A stretch of 64,000 nucleotides of DNA. It comes from JBGPQJ01 sp963829485. GTDB lineage: Bacteria > Chloroflexota > Anaerolineae > Anaerolineales > Villigracilaceae. The position numbers and the translations under genes are program-made. The stretch spans positions 124,001 through 188,000 of the forward strand of contig CAWHIK010000002.1 of NCBI GenBank assembly GCA_963829485.1, read 5' to 3'. The notes beneath the pieces are model-generated. The model ran no database searches. It saw nothing but the letters and a program-made list of their open reading frames with translations, and was not told the DNA's origin. This document shows, one piece after another, positions 1-8,915 of this stretch (its first letter is position 1; each line of letters opens with the position of its first letter).

Positions 1-372
1 CTGGCTGCCCACTGCGGGTATCTGGGAGTGGTTCCCCAATCCTTCTCAACCCGGTGGACCTTAAAGGAAAAAGTGCTGTCCATCGTGGATGATAATGCCA
101 CAGCCATCGATGCCCAATTACCGGAAGGACCGGTCACCCTGGTCAAGCTGACCCCCCCATTTAGTAGTTGGAGCGTGATCGAAGGCAATCTTCCAAAATA
201 TGCCCAATTTGCTGATTCTCATTGTCTTAATGGTGCGGTGATCGAGGTGCCGAACGGCCCCAGGATGATTGATAATCTTGTCTCGCATCACTATATCATC
301 ACCACCGGCCACAACTATAATGCCCTCGAAATGGTTTCAAAGGTTTTTGACCTGGAATGCATCCAGACCTAA
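1..372 (+). CDS. L-fucose/L-arabinose isomerase family protein, C-terminal fragment
   Basis: The frame is open from the first base, so the N-terminus lies outside the window; about 123 residues remain, ending at TAA 370-372. The fragment resembles the C-terminal beta-barrel domain of the L-fucose/L-arabinose isomerase family, which interconverts aldoses and ketoses in the cytoplasm. Support is a glycine/proline-rich strand region, then a histidine-rich segment (HHYIITTGH, about 25 residues from the end) followed by a short helix, as at the end of these enzymes. The catalytic N-terminal part cannot be seen. It lies upstream of a ROK regulator and a sugar epimerase, so a role in the same sugar pathway is plausible. 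Family assignment is moderate; the substrate is unknown. Confidence 0.5.
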   Translation: MAAHCGYLGVVPQSFSTRWTLKEKVLSIVDDNATAIDAQLPEGPVTLVKLTPPFSSWSVIEGNLPKYAQFADSHCLNGAVIEVPNGPRMIDNLVSHHYIITTGHNYNALEMVSKVFDLECIQT

Positions 373-657
373 CAGTTCATAATGCTTTTCTTAATTGCAG
401 TTATGGATATTAATACAAAGTTATGACAAATATATGCAAAAGTAGTGTAATTTATAACAATATGGTTTCATCTTGACTGGCTATAATTGTTTAATAACAC
501 CGTACGCACCTTTCAATTCAAACGGTTTAATCACCGTTAACAGACAGAGTCCTTTTTCGTCTCGCGGTTCATAAATTGAAATTTCATCTGTACCCTTAGT
601 AATCAGGCTTCAGGACCAGGTAGAAACCACCACAATGACAAAAATGTCACGGAAGCG

Positions 658-1980
658 ATGATGGGACTAGGCCGAGAACAAGCCGCAAAAAAAATTCGTC
701 TAGCAGATGCCCCGGACACGCCCGTTTGGCTGCGTCACGCGGTCGGTTTGCCTCAACGGCTATTCATTTCTCGCGCCGAGAAAGAGTTATTCGATCGTAT
801 CCGTAAATATGGGGAGCTAACCAAACCGGAATTGGTCGCCTCCACCGAATATTCCCGCACCAAGATCACCAGCAGCATTGATTCCCTTTTACAAAAAAAA
901 TTCATTATAGAAAATCAAGAAACCGAGTACACGGGCGGCCGCCGCTCCAAGACCTATAGTATCAATGGCAGCCTGGGGTACATTGCAGGTGTTGACATAG
1001 GCGCCACCAGCATCGATCTCGCCATCGCTGATTTTTCAAGAAATATTCTTGTGCGTTACAGTGAACCAGCACTCGTTCGCGAAGGCCCGATCAAGGTACT
1101 GGGGCGGGTGTGCGGCGTACTTGAGAAATTGATGCTGGAAAATGGACTCAATGCCGAGCGCCTTCTGGGCATTGGTATGGGAATCCCGGGACCGGTTGAT
1201 TTTTCTTTAGGAATGGCTGTTTCTCCTCCAATCATGCCGGGGTGGGATTGTTACCCCATCATACAGACTGTTCAACAATGGTTCCCGAACGCTAATGTCG
1301 TGATCGATAATGATGTAAATGTCATGGCCTTGGGGGAGATCCACCAGGGAGAGGGCAAAAATGTCAGCAATTTAATCTTTGTGAAGGTGGGCACAGGGAT
1401 CGGATCTGGAATCGTTTGTGAAGGCAGGATTTACCGCGGAGCCAGCGGATGTGCCGGCGATATCGGCCACATTAGTGTATCCAAATCAGGCCCTCTCTGT
1501 CACTGCGGGAACACTGGCTGCCTCGAAGCGGTTGCAGGGGGCCCAGCAATAGCTAAGCGTTCGCTTATCGCAGCTCAGGCTGGTAGAAGCCCATTTCTCC
1601 TGGAACAATACGAAAGAAAGGGTGGAAAAATCACCGCGGAAGACGTGGGCATTGCTGCCCGCGAAGGTGATGCGGTAGCCATAGAGGTCATCCGGGAAAG
1701 CGGGCAATTGATCGGGGACGTCCTGGCCGCCCTGGTAAATTTTTACAATCCGGAAATGATCATCATCGGTGGCGGCGTGAGCAATCTCGGAAACCAATTC
1801 CTTTCATCCATTCGTCAGGCTGTTTTAAACAGATCATTACCTCTCGCGACCCGGAATTTGAACATCGTTTTCTCCGGGACCGGTTCTGATGCGGGGATCA
1901 TCGGTGCTGTAAATCTGGCCATGGACTATATATTTACGGTCGAATCAACAACCAACTCGGGCAATGGCAACAAGGAGTAG
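658..1980 (+). CDS. ROK-family transcriptional regulator with N-terminal winged helix
   Basis: A 440-residue ROK (repressor, ORF, kinase) protein. Residues about 40-100 form a winged helix-turn-helix, so it is probably a sugar-responsive repressor, not a plain kinase. The sugar-kinase fold starts at VDIGATS (about 112-118), has a GIPGPVD loop, and carries the ROK zinc site as a GH pair near 271 plus CHCGNTGC at 281-288 followed by Glu. ATG 658 is directly followed by a second ATG at 661; the upstream GGAAG is only two bases from the first, so 661 may be the real start. It ends four bases before the epimerase gene and heads the sugar-transport operon, which it probably controls. The inducing sugar is not evident. 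Confidence 0.88.
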   Translation: MMGLGREQAAKKIRLADAPDTPVWLRHAVGLPQRLFISRAEKELFDRIRKYGELTKPELVASTEYSRTKITSSIDSLLQKKFIIENQETEYTGGRRSKTYSINGSLGYIAGVDIGATSIDLAIADFSRNILVRYSEPALVREGPIKVLGRVCGVLEKLMLENGLNAERLLGIGMGIPGPVDFSLGMAVSPPIMPGWDCYPIIQTVQQWFPNANVVIDNDVNVMALGEIHQGEGKNVSNLIFVKVGTGIGSGIVCEGRIYRGASGCAGDIGHISVSKSGPLCHCGNTGCLEAVAGGPAIAKRSLIAAQAGRSPFLLEQYERKGGKITAEDVGIAAREGDAVAIEVIRESGQLIGDVLAALVNFYNPEMIIIGGGVSNLGNQFLSSIRQAVLNRSLPLATRNLNIVFSGTGSDAGIIGAVNLAMDYIFTVESTTNSGNGNKE

Positions 1981-1983
1981 TGC

Positions 1984-2844
1984 ATGAAATTCGGTGTTAA
2001 TTCTTTTGTGTGGATTTCGCCATGCACCACAGCAGCAGTCAAGGAGCTGGCCCCGAAAGTAAAGGGGATGGGTTTCGATATCCTGGAACTATCTTGCGAA
2101 AAACCCGAGCTAATCGATGTGAATCAGGTCGGCAGAGAACTAAAGAAAACTGGATTATCTCCCATTGTATGCGGCGCTTTCGGTCCTGACCGAAACATCT
2201 GCAGTAGTGACACAAAAGTCGTTGAAAATGCGAAGACCTACATTCGGTGGCTGGTCGATGCGGCAGCGGACCTCGGGTCCCCCGTTGTATGCGGACCGAT
2301 GTACTCTTCGGTTGGGAAAGATCATCTGGAGGACGAAAAAGCGAGACAAGTGGAATGGGACCGGGCAGTGAATGGGATCCGTGAAATGGCGCAATATGCA
2401 AAACCCAAGGGCGTGAAGCTTGCTCTGGAAACTTTAAACCGCTTCGAAACCGATATGCTCAATGTCGTTTCACAAGGAATCGATTTTATCAATCAAACCG
2501 GCATGGACAATGTCGGTTTTCATCTGGATACATTTCACATGCATCTCGAAGAGAAGAACAGCGGAGATGCCATCCGGTTGGCAAACAAGAAACTTTTTCA
2601 CTTCCATGCCTGCGAAAATGACCGGGGAGTTCCGGGTACCGGTCAGGTGCACTGGAAGGAAGTCGCAAAGGCTTTAAAGGATGTGAACTATGACGGACCG
2701 GTTGTGATTGAATCGTTTACCGACCAGGTAAAGGAAATCGCCAGGGCAGTATGCATTTGGCGGGAGATCGCGCCCAGCCAGGATGCGATTGCCTCCCAAG
2801 GTTTAAAATTCCTGAGAACTTTACTTGCGCAAGAGAGCAAATAG
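1984..2844 (+). CDS. D-psicose/D-tagatose 3-epimerase-like TIM-barrel isomerase
   Basis: A 286-residue cytoplasmic TIM barrel that closely follows D-psicose/D-tagatose 3-epimerases, which invert C3 of ketohexoses using a divalent metal. The metal and catalytic residues are all visible: Glu149 (in ALETLNRFE), Asp182 (LDTFHM), His208 (FHFHACEND) and Glu243 (VVIESF), one position off the numbering of the Agrobacterium enzyme. The segment NDRGVPGTGQVHW near 212-224 is the usual substrate-loop signature. It starts three bases after the ROK gene and is followed 13 bases later by an ABC transporter ATPase, so import and epimerisation of one sugar are probably co-expressed. The family is secure; the exact ketose is not. 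Confidence 0.88.
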   Translation: MKFGVNSFVWISPCTTAAVKELAPKVKGMGFDILELSCEKPELIDVNQVGRELKKTGLSPIVCGAFGPDRNICSSDTKVVENAKTYIRWLVDAAADLGSPVVCGPMYSSVGKDHLEDEKARQVEWDRAVNGIREMAQYAKPKGVKLALETLNRFETDMLNVVSQGIDFINQTGMDNVGFHLDTFHMHLEEKNSGDAIRLANKKLFHFHACENDRGVPGTGQVHWKEVAKALKDVNYDGPVVIESFTDQVKEIARAVCIWREIAPSQDAIASQGLKFLRTLLAQESK

Positions 2845-2857
2845 AGACGAGGTTTCC

Positions 2858-4444
2858 ATGACTTTAGCGACCAACTCAAACACGGCTGATATCTCCCTAA
2901 AAAACGAACCTGTGATGGAAGTCCGGAATATAAGCAAACGTTTCCCGGGTGTGGTTGCGTGCAACCATATTTCTCTGGAATTCCTACCGGGCGAGGTGCA
3001 TGCGGTTGTAGGCGAGAACGGCGCGGGGAAATCCACCCTGATGAAGATCATGTCGGGTGCTTATACTCCCGATTCGGGCGAATTAATATTACAGGGTGAG
3101 CATGTTTCCTTTTCACATCCGCAAGAAGCCCAGCTCAAAGGTGTGAGCATCATTTACCAGGAATTCAACCTCCTGCCCGAACGCACCGTGGCTCAGAATA
3201 TTTTCCTGGGCAGAGAACCCGGTAAGTTCGGCATCATGAATGTTGCCGAATTGAACAAGAACGCGATTGCTGTTCTCAAGGAAGTAGAAGCAGATCAGCT
3301 GATCAATCCCACCGCGCTGTGCAACTCTTTATCCGTTGCCGAGCAGCAGATCGTGGAGATTGCAAAAGCGATTTCCTTTGATTCCAAGGTTCTGATTATG
3401 GACGAGCCCACCGCTTCTTTGACTTTAACCGAAGTCAAAATACTGACCGACCTGATCATGAAACTGAAAGCGCGGGGGATGTCCATCATTTTTATCTCCC
3501 ACCGATTGATCGAGGTTTTCGACATTGCTGAAAAGATAACCGTCCTTAAGGACGGCGAACTGGTTGGAACAGTGATAACCAAGGACACGACCCCCCAGGA
3601 GATCGTTCACATGATGGTCGGTCGCGAGTTAGATCACTACTTCCCACCGCTTGGGGTACCGGAGGATTTCGGCGAAGTTGTACTGCGGATCAAAGATGGC
3701 GGGAATAATTTCCTAAAGGATATAAATTTTGAACTCCGCAAGGGTGAGGTATTGTGTGTTGCCGGATTGCAAGGGTCCGGACGGACCGAGCTGGCCCAGG
3801 CACTTTTTGGCGTGGTCCCGTTCAAGACCGGCACGGTGGAAGTCAGCGGGAAAATAAGAAATATCAAGAGCCCTCCAGACGCGATCCGCCTGAAAATGGG
3901 TTTTGTCACAGAGGACCGGAAAGCCGAAGGGTTGCTGCCGATGCAACCCATACGAGATAACATTCTCCTGACTGTCCGCACGCTCGAGCCGCTTTTCGGT
4001 TTCATCTTTAAGGATGGCACCCGTAATTCCAGAAAACTGGTGCCAACCCTGGCAAAGCAAGTGGATCTTAATGCTGATACCTTTGACCGGGAAGCTCAAT
4101 TCCTAAGCGGTGGGAACCAGCAGAAAGTGGTTCTATCAAAATGGCTTTCTTCAAAAGCCAACATCTTCATTTTTGACGAACCTACCCGCGGGATCGATGT
4201 GGAAGCAAAAGCAGGCATTCACGATATGATACGCGGACTTACCAAGGAAGGCATTGCGGTTCTCATGATCTCCTCGGAACTGCCCGAGGTCCTGGGGATG
4301 AGTGATCGCATCCTTGTCATGCGCGATGGACGCATTGCGGGAGAGCTCCCTGCAAAATCCACCGAGCAGGATATTATGCTCATGGCAACAGGTCACTTAA
4401 AGGATCAGGATGCAAACAATCATGCATCGGGAGGAAAGGAATAA
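2858..4444 (+). CDS. Sugar ABC transporter ATP-binding protein (RbsA/MglA type)
   Basis: A 528-residue protein with two tandem ABC domains, the layout of ribose/galactose/xylose importer ATPases. The first half has a full Walker A (GENGAGKST), a weak signature (LSVAEQQ) and Walker B (LIMDEPTAS). The second has the degenerate Walker A typical of the family (GLQGSGRTE), a full LSGGNQQ signature and Walker B (FDEPTRG). The frame is open upstream from TTG 2825, inside the previous gene, but ATG 2858 follows a GACGAGG ribosome site and is chosen. It powers uptake with the two permeases and lipoprotein that follow. The second-domain degeneracy is normal for RbsA-like proteins. Confidence 0.93.
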   Translation: MTLATNSNTADISLKNEPVMEVRNISKRFPGVVACNHISLEFLPGEVHAVVGENGAGKSTLMKIMSGAYTPDSGELILQGEHVSFSHPQEAQLKGVSIIYQEFNLLPERTVAQNIFLGREPGKFGIMNVAELNKNAIAVLKEVEADQLINPTALCNSLSVAEQQIVEIAKAISFDSKVLIMDEPTASLTLTEVKILTDLIMKLKARGMSIIFISHRLIEVFDIAEKITVLKDGELVGTVITKDTTPQEIVHMMVGRELDHYFPPLGVPEDFGEVVLRIKDGGNNFLKDINFELRKGEVLCVAGLQGSGRTELAQALFGVVPFKTGTVEVSGKIRNIKSPPDAIRLKMGFVTEDRKAEGLLPMQPIRDNILLTVRTLEPLFGFIFKDGTRNSRKLVPTLAKQVDLNADTFDREAQFLSGGNQQKVVLSKWLSSKANIFIFDEPTRGIDVEAKAGIHDMIRGLTKEGIAVLMISSELPEVLGMSDRILVMRDGRIAGELPAKSTEQDIMLMATGHLKDQDANNHASGGKE

Positions 4445-4445
4445 C

Positions 4446-5441
4446 ATGACGACCCATCCTGCGCCAGAGAGCTGGCTTAAACGAGCATCCCGCTCCGCGA
4501 GTATTCCACCGGTCTTTTATTTCTTGATCGTTGTTTTCCTGTTCAGCGGTCTTCTGGATCAATTTTTCGCAGATGGACAAATTTTCACCAACCCGTTGAT
4601 CATGTTGAATATTATTGTCCGGTCTGTGGCTTTGGGAATTGTTGCGGTTGGCCAAACCATGGTGCTGATCGGAGCATCCATCGATCTTTCGGTGGCCTAC
4701 ACGATCAGCATCACCGCAGTCATGTCGTCCTATCTCATGCAGGGAAAACAAGAGAATGTCCTTACTGCGATTTTAGGTGTCTTCGGGATTGGGATCGCGA
4801 TCGGATTGGCTAACGGCTTGATCATCACAAAACTGCGAGTCAATCCCTTCATTGCCACCTTGGGGACAAGCCTGATCATCAAAGGGATTATCAATGCCAC
4901 CTTCTCTAACTATACGGGTAGCGTTCCCCAAACTTTTGAATTCTTTGGGTATGGAATGATCGGTCCAATTCCGGTTTCCATCATCATCCTGCTGCTGGTT
5001 GTCACCATCGGCTGGTTTATTCTTGCAAGGACGAAATTCGGCGCTCATCTTTACGGTGTCGGTGGTAATTCCGAGGTGGCACGCCTGTCGGGTGTACGTA
5101 CCGATCGGGTAGTTATTGCAGCCCACATCTTCTGCAGCTTAACCGCCGTTCTTTCAGGGATATTCCTGGTCAGCTTAATGCGTTCCGGCGCCCCTTGGGT
5201 TGGACCGAACGGTTTCTATGATCTTAATTCCATCGCAGTAGCAGTGATCGGCGGAACAGCGCTTTCTGGAGGAAAGGGAAGTGTCTGGGGTACCCTTGCC
5301 GGTGTTTTGATCTTCGGAGTGTTAAGCACAGCCTTCAACCAATTGGGCGTGAATCCTTATTTGAAGGTCGTCTTCCAGGGTTTGATTATCGTACTTGCGG
5401 TAGCCAGCTACACCATCCGCTCGAAAAAAGAAGCGGCTTAA
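4446..5441 (+). CDS. Sugar ABC transporter permease (RbsC type), first
   Basis: A 331-residue polytopic membrane protein of the ribose/xylose/galactose permease family (BPD_transp_2). It has about ten hydrophobic segments and the family hallmarks GQTMVLIGASIDLSVA (about 77-92) and a C-terminal AVIGGTALSGGKGSV motif. ATG 4446 is preceded by GGGAGGAAAGG; an in-frame ATG at 4410 lies inside the ATPase gene and is less likely. It overlaps nothing and begins two bases after the ATPase stop. With the next gene it should form a heterodimeric membrane channel. Nothing in the sequence identifies the sugar. Confidence 0.92.
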   Translation: MTTHPAPESWLKRASRSASIPPVFYFLIVVFLFSGLLDQFFADGQIFTNPLIMLNIIVRSVALGIVAVGQTMVLIGASIDLSVAYTISITAVMSSYLMQGKQENVLTAILGVFGIGIAIGLANGLIITKLRVNPFIATLGTSLIIKGIINATFSNYTGSVPQTFEFFGYGMIGPIPVSIIILLLVVTIGWFILARTKFGAHLYGVGGNSEVARLSGVRTDRVVIAAHIFCSLTAVLSGIFLVSLMRSGAPWVGPNGFYDLNSIAVAVIGGTALSGGKGSVWGTLAGVLIFGVLSTAFNQLGVNPYLKVVFQGLIIVLAVASYTIRSKKEAA

Positions 5442-5453
5442 GGAGTAGATCGA

Positions 5454-6461
5454 ATGACAGCCTCTACAATTTCTACGCAGGGTTCATCAACTTCTTTCCT
5501 TCGAAAGCTATGGAGCTGGATCAGGAGGATTCCCCCTGTTTACCCCATGTTCCTGTTGATCTTTATCACCCTGGGCTTTCTGAACCCCAGGGGGTATCAG
5601 ACCATGAATGGCATCATGACCTATTTCCGTCCAGCATCACCTTTAGCTGTTCTGGCGATTGGGGAGATGTTTGTTCTGGCGATCGGTGGCTTTGACCTTT
5701 CGATCGGTGCGATCGTCACTTTTTGTGTCCTTGCAAGCTCAAAATTCCTGGCGAATGATCCCGCCAACGCACTCCCCAACATTCTCATATTGATCGGGAT
5801 GGGGGTTATGGTTGGCCTCATCAACGGATTGGTCGTGAGCTTCCTTAAAGTGCCATCCTTTATCACAACCCTCGGGATGATGATGGTGGTACGTGGCGCG
5901 GCTCTTTATTATGTTGGGGGAGCACCGAAAGGGTACCTGACTGATAACTTTCGCATGTTCGGACGAAACTACATCGAAAATGTGCCGTTTTTTACCAGGA
6001 TCCCGTACTCCCTCATTGTTTTAATCATCCTGGCAATCATCACCTATATCATTTTCCACCGCACCAATTACGGCCGGCAGATCCTTGCCGTTGGAGATAA
6101 CATGGTTGCGGCCGGTCTCTCCGGTGTAAAAAAGAAACTTGTCCGCGTGATGACCTTTGTGATCTGCAGCGTTTTAGCTGTGCTGGGCGGGATCATGGTC
6201 GGCGGTTACGGCGGCGTGAACGTGACCATCGGAGAAGGGATGGAAATGCAGGCAATCGCCGCCTGTGTTATCGGTGGCGTTCTGCTTGGAGGTGGAAAAG
6301 GGAACGTAATCAATGTAATCTTTGGCGCTTTTACCCTTCAAGCGATTGTTAATTTATTGAATCAGCTCGGTTTACCCAAGCCATATACGGACGCTGTCCA
6401 GGGTTTGATCATTATTGGTGTTGTGGCGTACTCGGCTCTTAGCACGATGAAAAAGCGGTAA
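5454..6461 (+). CDS. Sugar ABC transporter permease (RbsC type), second
   Basis: A 335-residue paralogue of the preceding permease, with the same family signatures: GEMFVLAIGGFDLSIGAIV (about 69-87) and ACVIGGVLLGGGKGN near the C-terminus. About ten membrane segments are visible. ATG 5454 follows AAGGAG at a good distance and comes 12 bases after the first permease. Two non-identical permeases suggest a heterodimer, which is common in this transporter class. A weak hairpin and a strong Shine-Dalgarno-like site lie just downstream, before the binding protein gene, and may set the higher expression that binding proteins need. Confidence 0.92.
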   Translation: MTASTISTQGSSTSFLRKLWSWIRRIPPVYPMFLLIFITLGFLNPRGYQTMNGIMTYFRPASPLAVLAIGEMFVLAIGGFDLSIGAIVTFCVLASSKFLANDPANALPNILILIGMGVMVGLINGLVVSFLKVPSFITTLGMMMVVRGAALYYVGGAPKGYLTDNFRMFGRNYIENVPFFTRIPYSLIVLIILAIITYIIFHRTNYGRQILAVGDNMVAAGLSGVKKKLVRVMTFVICSVLAVLGGIMVGGYGGVNVTIGEGMEMQAIAACVIGGVLLGGGKGNVINVIFGAFTLQAIVNLLNQLGLPKPYTDAVQGLIIIGVVAYSALSTMKKR

Positions 6462-6488
6462 ACACCAGAAAGACAATGTTTTGGTTGT

Positions 6489-6507
6489 CCTTGTGATCAA
6501 GGTTTTT
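6489..6507 (+). terminator. Weak hairpin with T-run between permease and binding protein
   Basis: CCTTG and CAAGG pair around TGAT, followed by five T. The stem has only five base pairs, so it can at most be a leaky terminator or a processing hairpin between the permease and the binding-protein gene. Confidence 0.35.
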
Positions 6508-6530
6508 ACCCGACCACAGAACACAAAAAA

Positions 6531-6558
6531 AAGGAGGTGATCTCAGAAAACGATGTAG
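6531..6558 (+). promoter_or_regulatory. Near-perfect anti-16S site followed by ATG-TAG
   Basis: AAGGAGGTGATC at 6531-6542 is complementary over 12 bases to the usual 16S rRNA 3' end. The next ATG (6553) is immediately followed by TAG (6556), so ribosomes recruited here could translate only one codon. The real binding-protein start is 79 bases downstream of this ATG and has its own GGAGGAG site. This may be a ribosome standby or start-stop element, or the relic of a lost small gene. Confidence 0.4.
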
Positions 6559-6631
6559 TTGCGTTGTAGCGGTTGTGAATTAGTAAAAAAAAACAAAAAT
6601 CCAAACATTCTCATATTGGAGGAGAAAGCAA

Positions 6632-7900
6632 ATGAAAAAGAGTATTCTTCTAGCAGTTGCGCTTCTGGTTGGTCTCTCGATGCTGCTTGCGGCATGTGCC
6701 CCGGCAGCCTCTGAAGCCCCTGAAGAAGCCAGCAATCCCGGCTTGCAGATGGAATCTGCGAAAGTCGCACCGCAGTTCTTCAACGATAAGGATTATGCAA
6801 TTAACAAGGATTTGATGGCTGCAAAGCCTGTCAATCCGAACGACCCGATCTACCTGCAGTATCTGGTCGACAACCCCACCGACATCAGCAAGTACCCGGA
6901 ATATGCCAGCTTTGCCGGCAAGGAACCCCCCTACAATCTCTGCTTCTCAAACGCTGGCGTCAATAATCCCTGGCGCGTGACCGGGTATGTGACCATGCGC
7001 GAGCAGGTTGAAATGCTTCGCGGCGCGGGTCTCGTTAAGAACTTCTATCACCTCGATGCGGCCGGTGACGATGCCAAGCAGATCGCCGACATCCAGGATA
7101 TCATCAATACCCCTGGAAAATGCGACCTCCTCATCGTCGCTTCCAACACCTCCGAAGCTCTGACCCCCATCGTGGAAAAAGCCTGCGAAGTCATGCCGGT
7201 TATTCAGTTTGACCGCTATGCCCAGACCGACTGCCCGGTTGTCTCTGAACGCACCATCGGTGGTTATGCCTTCGGTATTTTAGGCGCTCAGAAGGTTGTG
7301 GATGATCTCGGACCTGAAGGCGGCAATGTGCTTGCTTTCCGTATCCTCCCGGGTGTGGATGTCCTCGAGCAGCGCTGGGGCGCGGCCCGCAAGATCTTCG
7401 AAGAGAATCCCCAGGTCAATGTGATCGGTGTCGAATTTGTTGCCTACGATTCCTTCAAAGCCAGCACCGTTGTGAGCGACTACCTGGCCAAATACGGCAC
7501 CATCGATGCTGTGTGGATGGACGCTGGCGGTACCGCTGTGACCATCCTCGAAGCCTTCAAGGATGCCGGAGCTCCTTATCCGAAGGTCATGATCGGCGAG
7601 GATCAGCAGGACTTCCTGGAATACTGGAAAGCCAACGACATCAATGGCCTTGCCCCCACTTTCTCGACCTTCCAGTGGCGCACTGCCGTCCTGGCTGCAG
7701 TCAAGTTCCTCCAGGGTGAAACTGTCCAGCACAATTGGGTTCTGCCCCAACCGGATGTCAATGCCGAAAACCTGGATAACTATACTGGTACCGGCATGCC
7801 CCCGCTGTACTATGTGATGAGCGGCGCGGAAGACATGACCAATTGGCCCGAGGCCTGGCAAGCGCTTGATACAACCAAGTATCAGGACGTAATGCCCTAG
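6632..7900 (+). CDS. Sugar-binding lipoprotein of the ABC transporter (RbsB-like)
   Basis: A 422-residue substrate-binding protein of the periplasmic-binding type I class. Residues 1-22 are a lipoprotein signal with lipobox LLAAC, so Cys22 would be lipidated and anchored outside the membrane. A short Ala/Glu/Pro linker follows. The mature part has two alternating alpha/beta lobes, with VASNTSEAL and GGYAFGILG segments as in RbsB-like proteins, and an unusual extra N-terminal stretch of about 60 residues before the first lobe. It starts after GGAGGAG. A strong terminator lies just behind it, so it closes the transporter operon while the isomerases behind it start separately or by read-through. 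The ligand is probably a monosaccharide; which one cannot be told. Confidence 0.92.
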   Translation: MKKSILLAVALLVGLSMLLAACAPAASEAPEEASNPGLQMESAKVAPQFFNDKDYAINKDLMAAKPVNPNDPIYLQYLVDNPTDISKYPEYASFAGKEPPYNLCFSNAGVNNPWRVTGYVTMREQVEMLRGAGLVKNFYHLDAAGDDAKQIADIQDIINTPGKCDLLIVASNTSEALTPIVEKACEVMPVIQFDRYAQTDCPVVSERTIGGYAFGILGAQKVVDDLGPEGGNVLAFRILPGVDVLEQRWGAARKIFEENPQVNVIGVEFVAYDSFKASTVVSDYLAKYGTIDAVWMDAGGTAVTILEAFKDAGAPYPKVMIGEDQQDFLEYWKANDINGLAPTFSTFQWRTAVLAAVKFLQGETVQHNWVLPQPDVNAENLDNYTGTGMPPLYYVMSGAEDMTNWPEAWQALDTTKYQDVMP

Positions 7901-7925
7901 GCTCCAAGTTTTTATTACTCAAGAA

Positions 7926-7960
7926 ATGAGCCCGCTCGAGTTTCGGGCGGGCTCATTTTC
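7926..7960 (+). terminator. Rho-independent terminator after the sugar-binding protein
   Basis: A perfect 10-bp stem, ATGAGCCCGC with GCGGGCTCAT, around an 11-base loop and followed by TTTT. Placed 25 bases after the binding-protein stop. Confidence 0.85.
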
Positions 7961-7998
7961 AAAAGGAGAACCTCTTCCTTGAAAGGAGTTCGATAACC

Positions 7999-8877
7999 AT
8001 GATTGAAATCGGTTTCCATACGGACGCGTTTAATAGCAGCTACTGGAGTTTTGAACAGTGCCTTCAGTGGGCTCAAAAGAATGATGTACATTGGATCGAG
8101 TGCGGCATGATCGACGGCGTAAGCTGGATCCATGGGCTCGGTTATCAACCTCACGTCGCCATGTGGGAAGACCCGATGATGTGGCGAGAAAAAATCGAAA
8201 AATACGGCGTCCGGTTTTCTCAGATCGATGCGGCGTTTCCCATGTCCCTGCCTGAGGGAACCTCACTGGGCGTTGAATACACGCTGCGGACGATCCGCTG
8301 GGCATACATCGTCGGTTGCGATCATATCGATACCACCGATGATCGCTTCGCACCGAAAGGTCTCAGCCACGATCAAGCGCTCGATATGATGAAAAGGGCA
8401 TACGGTCAGATCATTGAAGTCGCTGAACGCTATAAGATGATCATAGATATCGAACCCCATGGGTTTTACACCACCAAGCCTGAATTCATGGAAAAAATGC
8501 TGGCCTTTGCAGACAGCCCCTACCTGCGGATGAACATGGACACCGGAAACACATTCATTGCCGGTCAGGACCCGGTTGCTTTTCTGCAAAAGTTCAAGAA
8601 TAAAGTCAGCCATGTTCATGTGAAAGACGTGAGTGAGTCTCTTGCAAAATCATTGCGCGGCGAGCTGACCGGAATCGCCGTCAGCCAGTGCGCTATCGGA
8701 GACGGCGTGAACGGTGAAAACATTAAAAAGTGTTTCGACATATTGGTTGATATTAATTACAACGGCGTCGTAAGCCTGGAATGTGAAGGCCAAGGCGGAC
8801 CGATGATTGAAAAAAGTCTGGCTTATGTCCGCAACCTGGTAGACGACGCAAATAAACGAATGGCAAAAAAGAAGTAA
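7999..8877 (+). CDS. Sugar phosphate isomerase/epimerase, TIM barrel (second)
   Basis: A 292-residue protein of the xylose-isomerase-like TIM-barrel family (AP endonuclease family 2). Four likely metal ligands line up with the family: Glu152 (DIEPHG), Asp181 (MDTGNT), His207 (VHVKD) and Glu261 (LECEG). It starts after GAAAGGAG. It is only distantly similar to the epimerase at 1984-2844 and closer to the gene that follows, which suggests an old duplication. Expected reaction: isomerisation or epimerisation of a sugar or of a 3-keto sugar, in the cytoplasm. Such proteins are often paired with Gfo/Idh/MocA dehydrogenases, as here. The substrate is unknown. Confidence 0.85.
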   Translation: MIEIGFHTDAFNSSYWSFEQCLQWAQKNDVHWIECGMIDGVSWIHGLGYQPHVAMWEDPMMWREKIEKYGVRFSQIDAAFPMSLPEGTSLGVEYTLRTIRWAYIVGCDHIDTTDDRFAPKGLSHDQALDMMKRAYGQIIEVAERYKMIIDIEPHGFYTTKPEFMEKMLAFADSPYLRMNMDTGNTFIAGQDPVAFLQKFKNKVSHVHVKDVSESLAKSLRGELTGIAVSQCAIGDGVNGENIKKCFDILVDINYNGVVSLECEGQGGPMIEKSLAYVRNLVDDANKRMAKKK

Positions 8878-8915
8878 TCTCCATTCGCTCAAGATCATTC
8901 TCAAAGGAGAGACTA

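Noticed and set aside
373..657. Promoter or small gene in the A+T-rich spacer before the ROK gene
   Set aside because: TTGACT and TATAAT occur but not at a workable spacing; no open frame with a ribosome site and family support was found.
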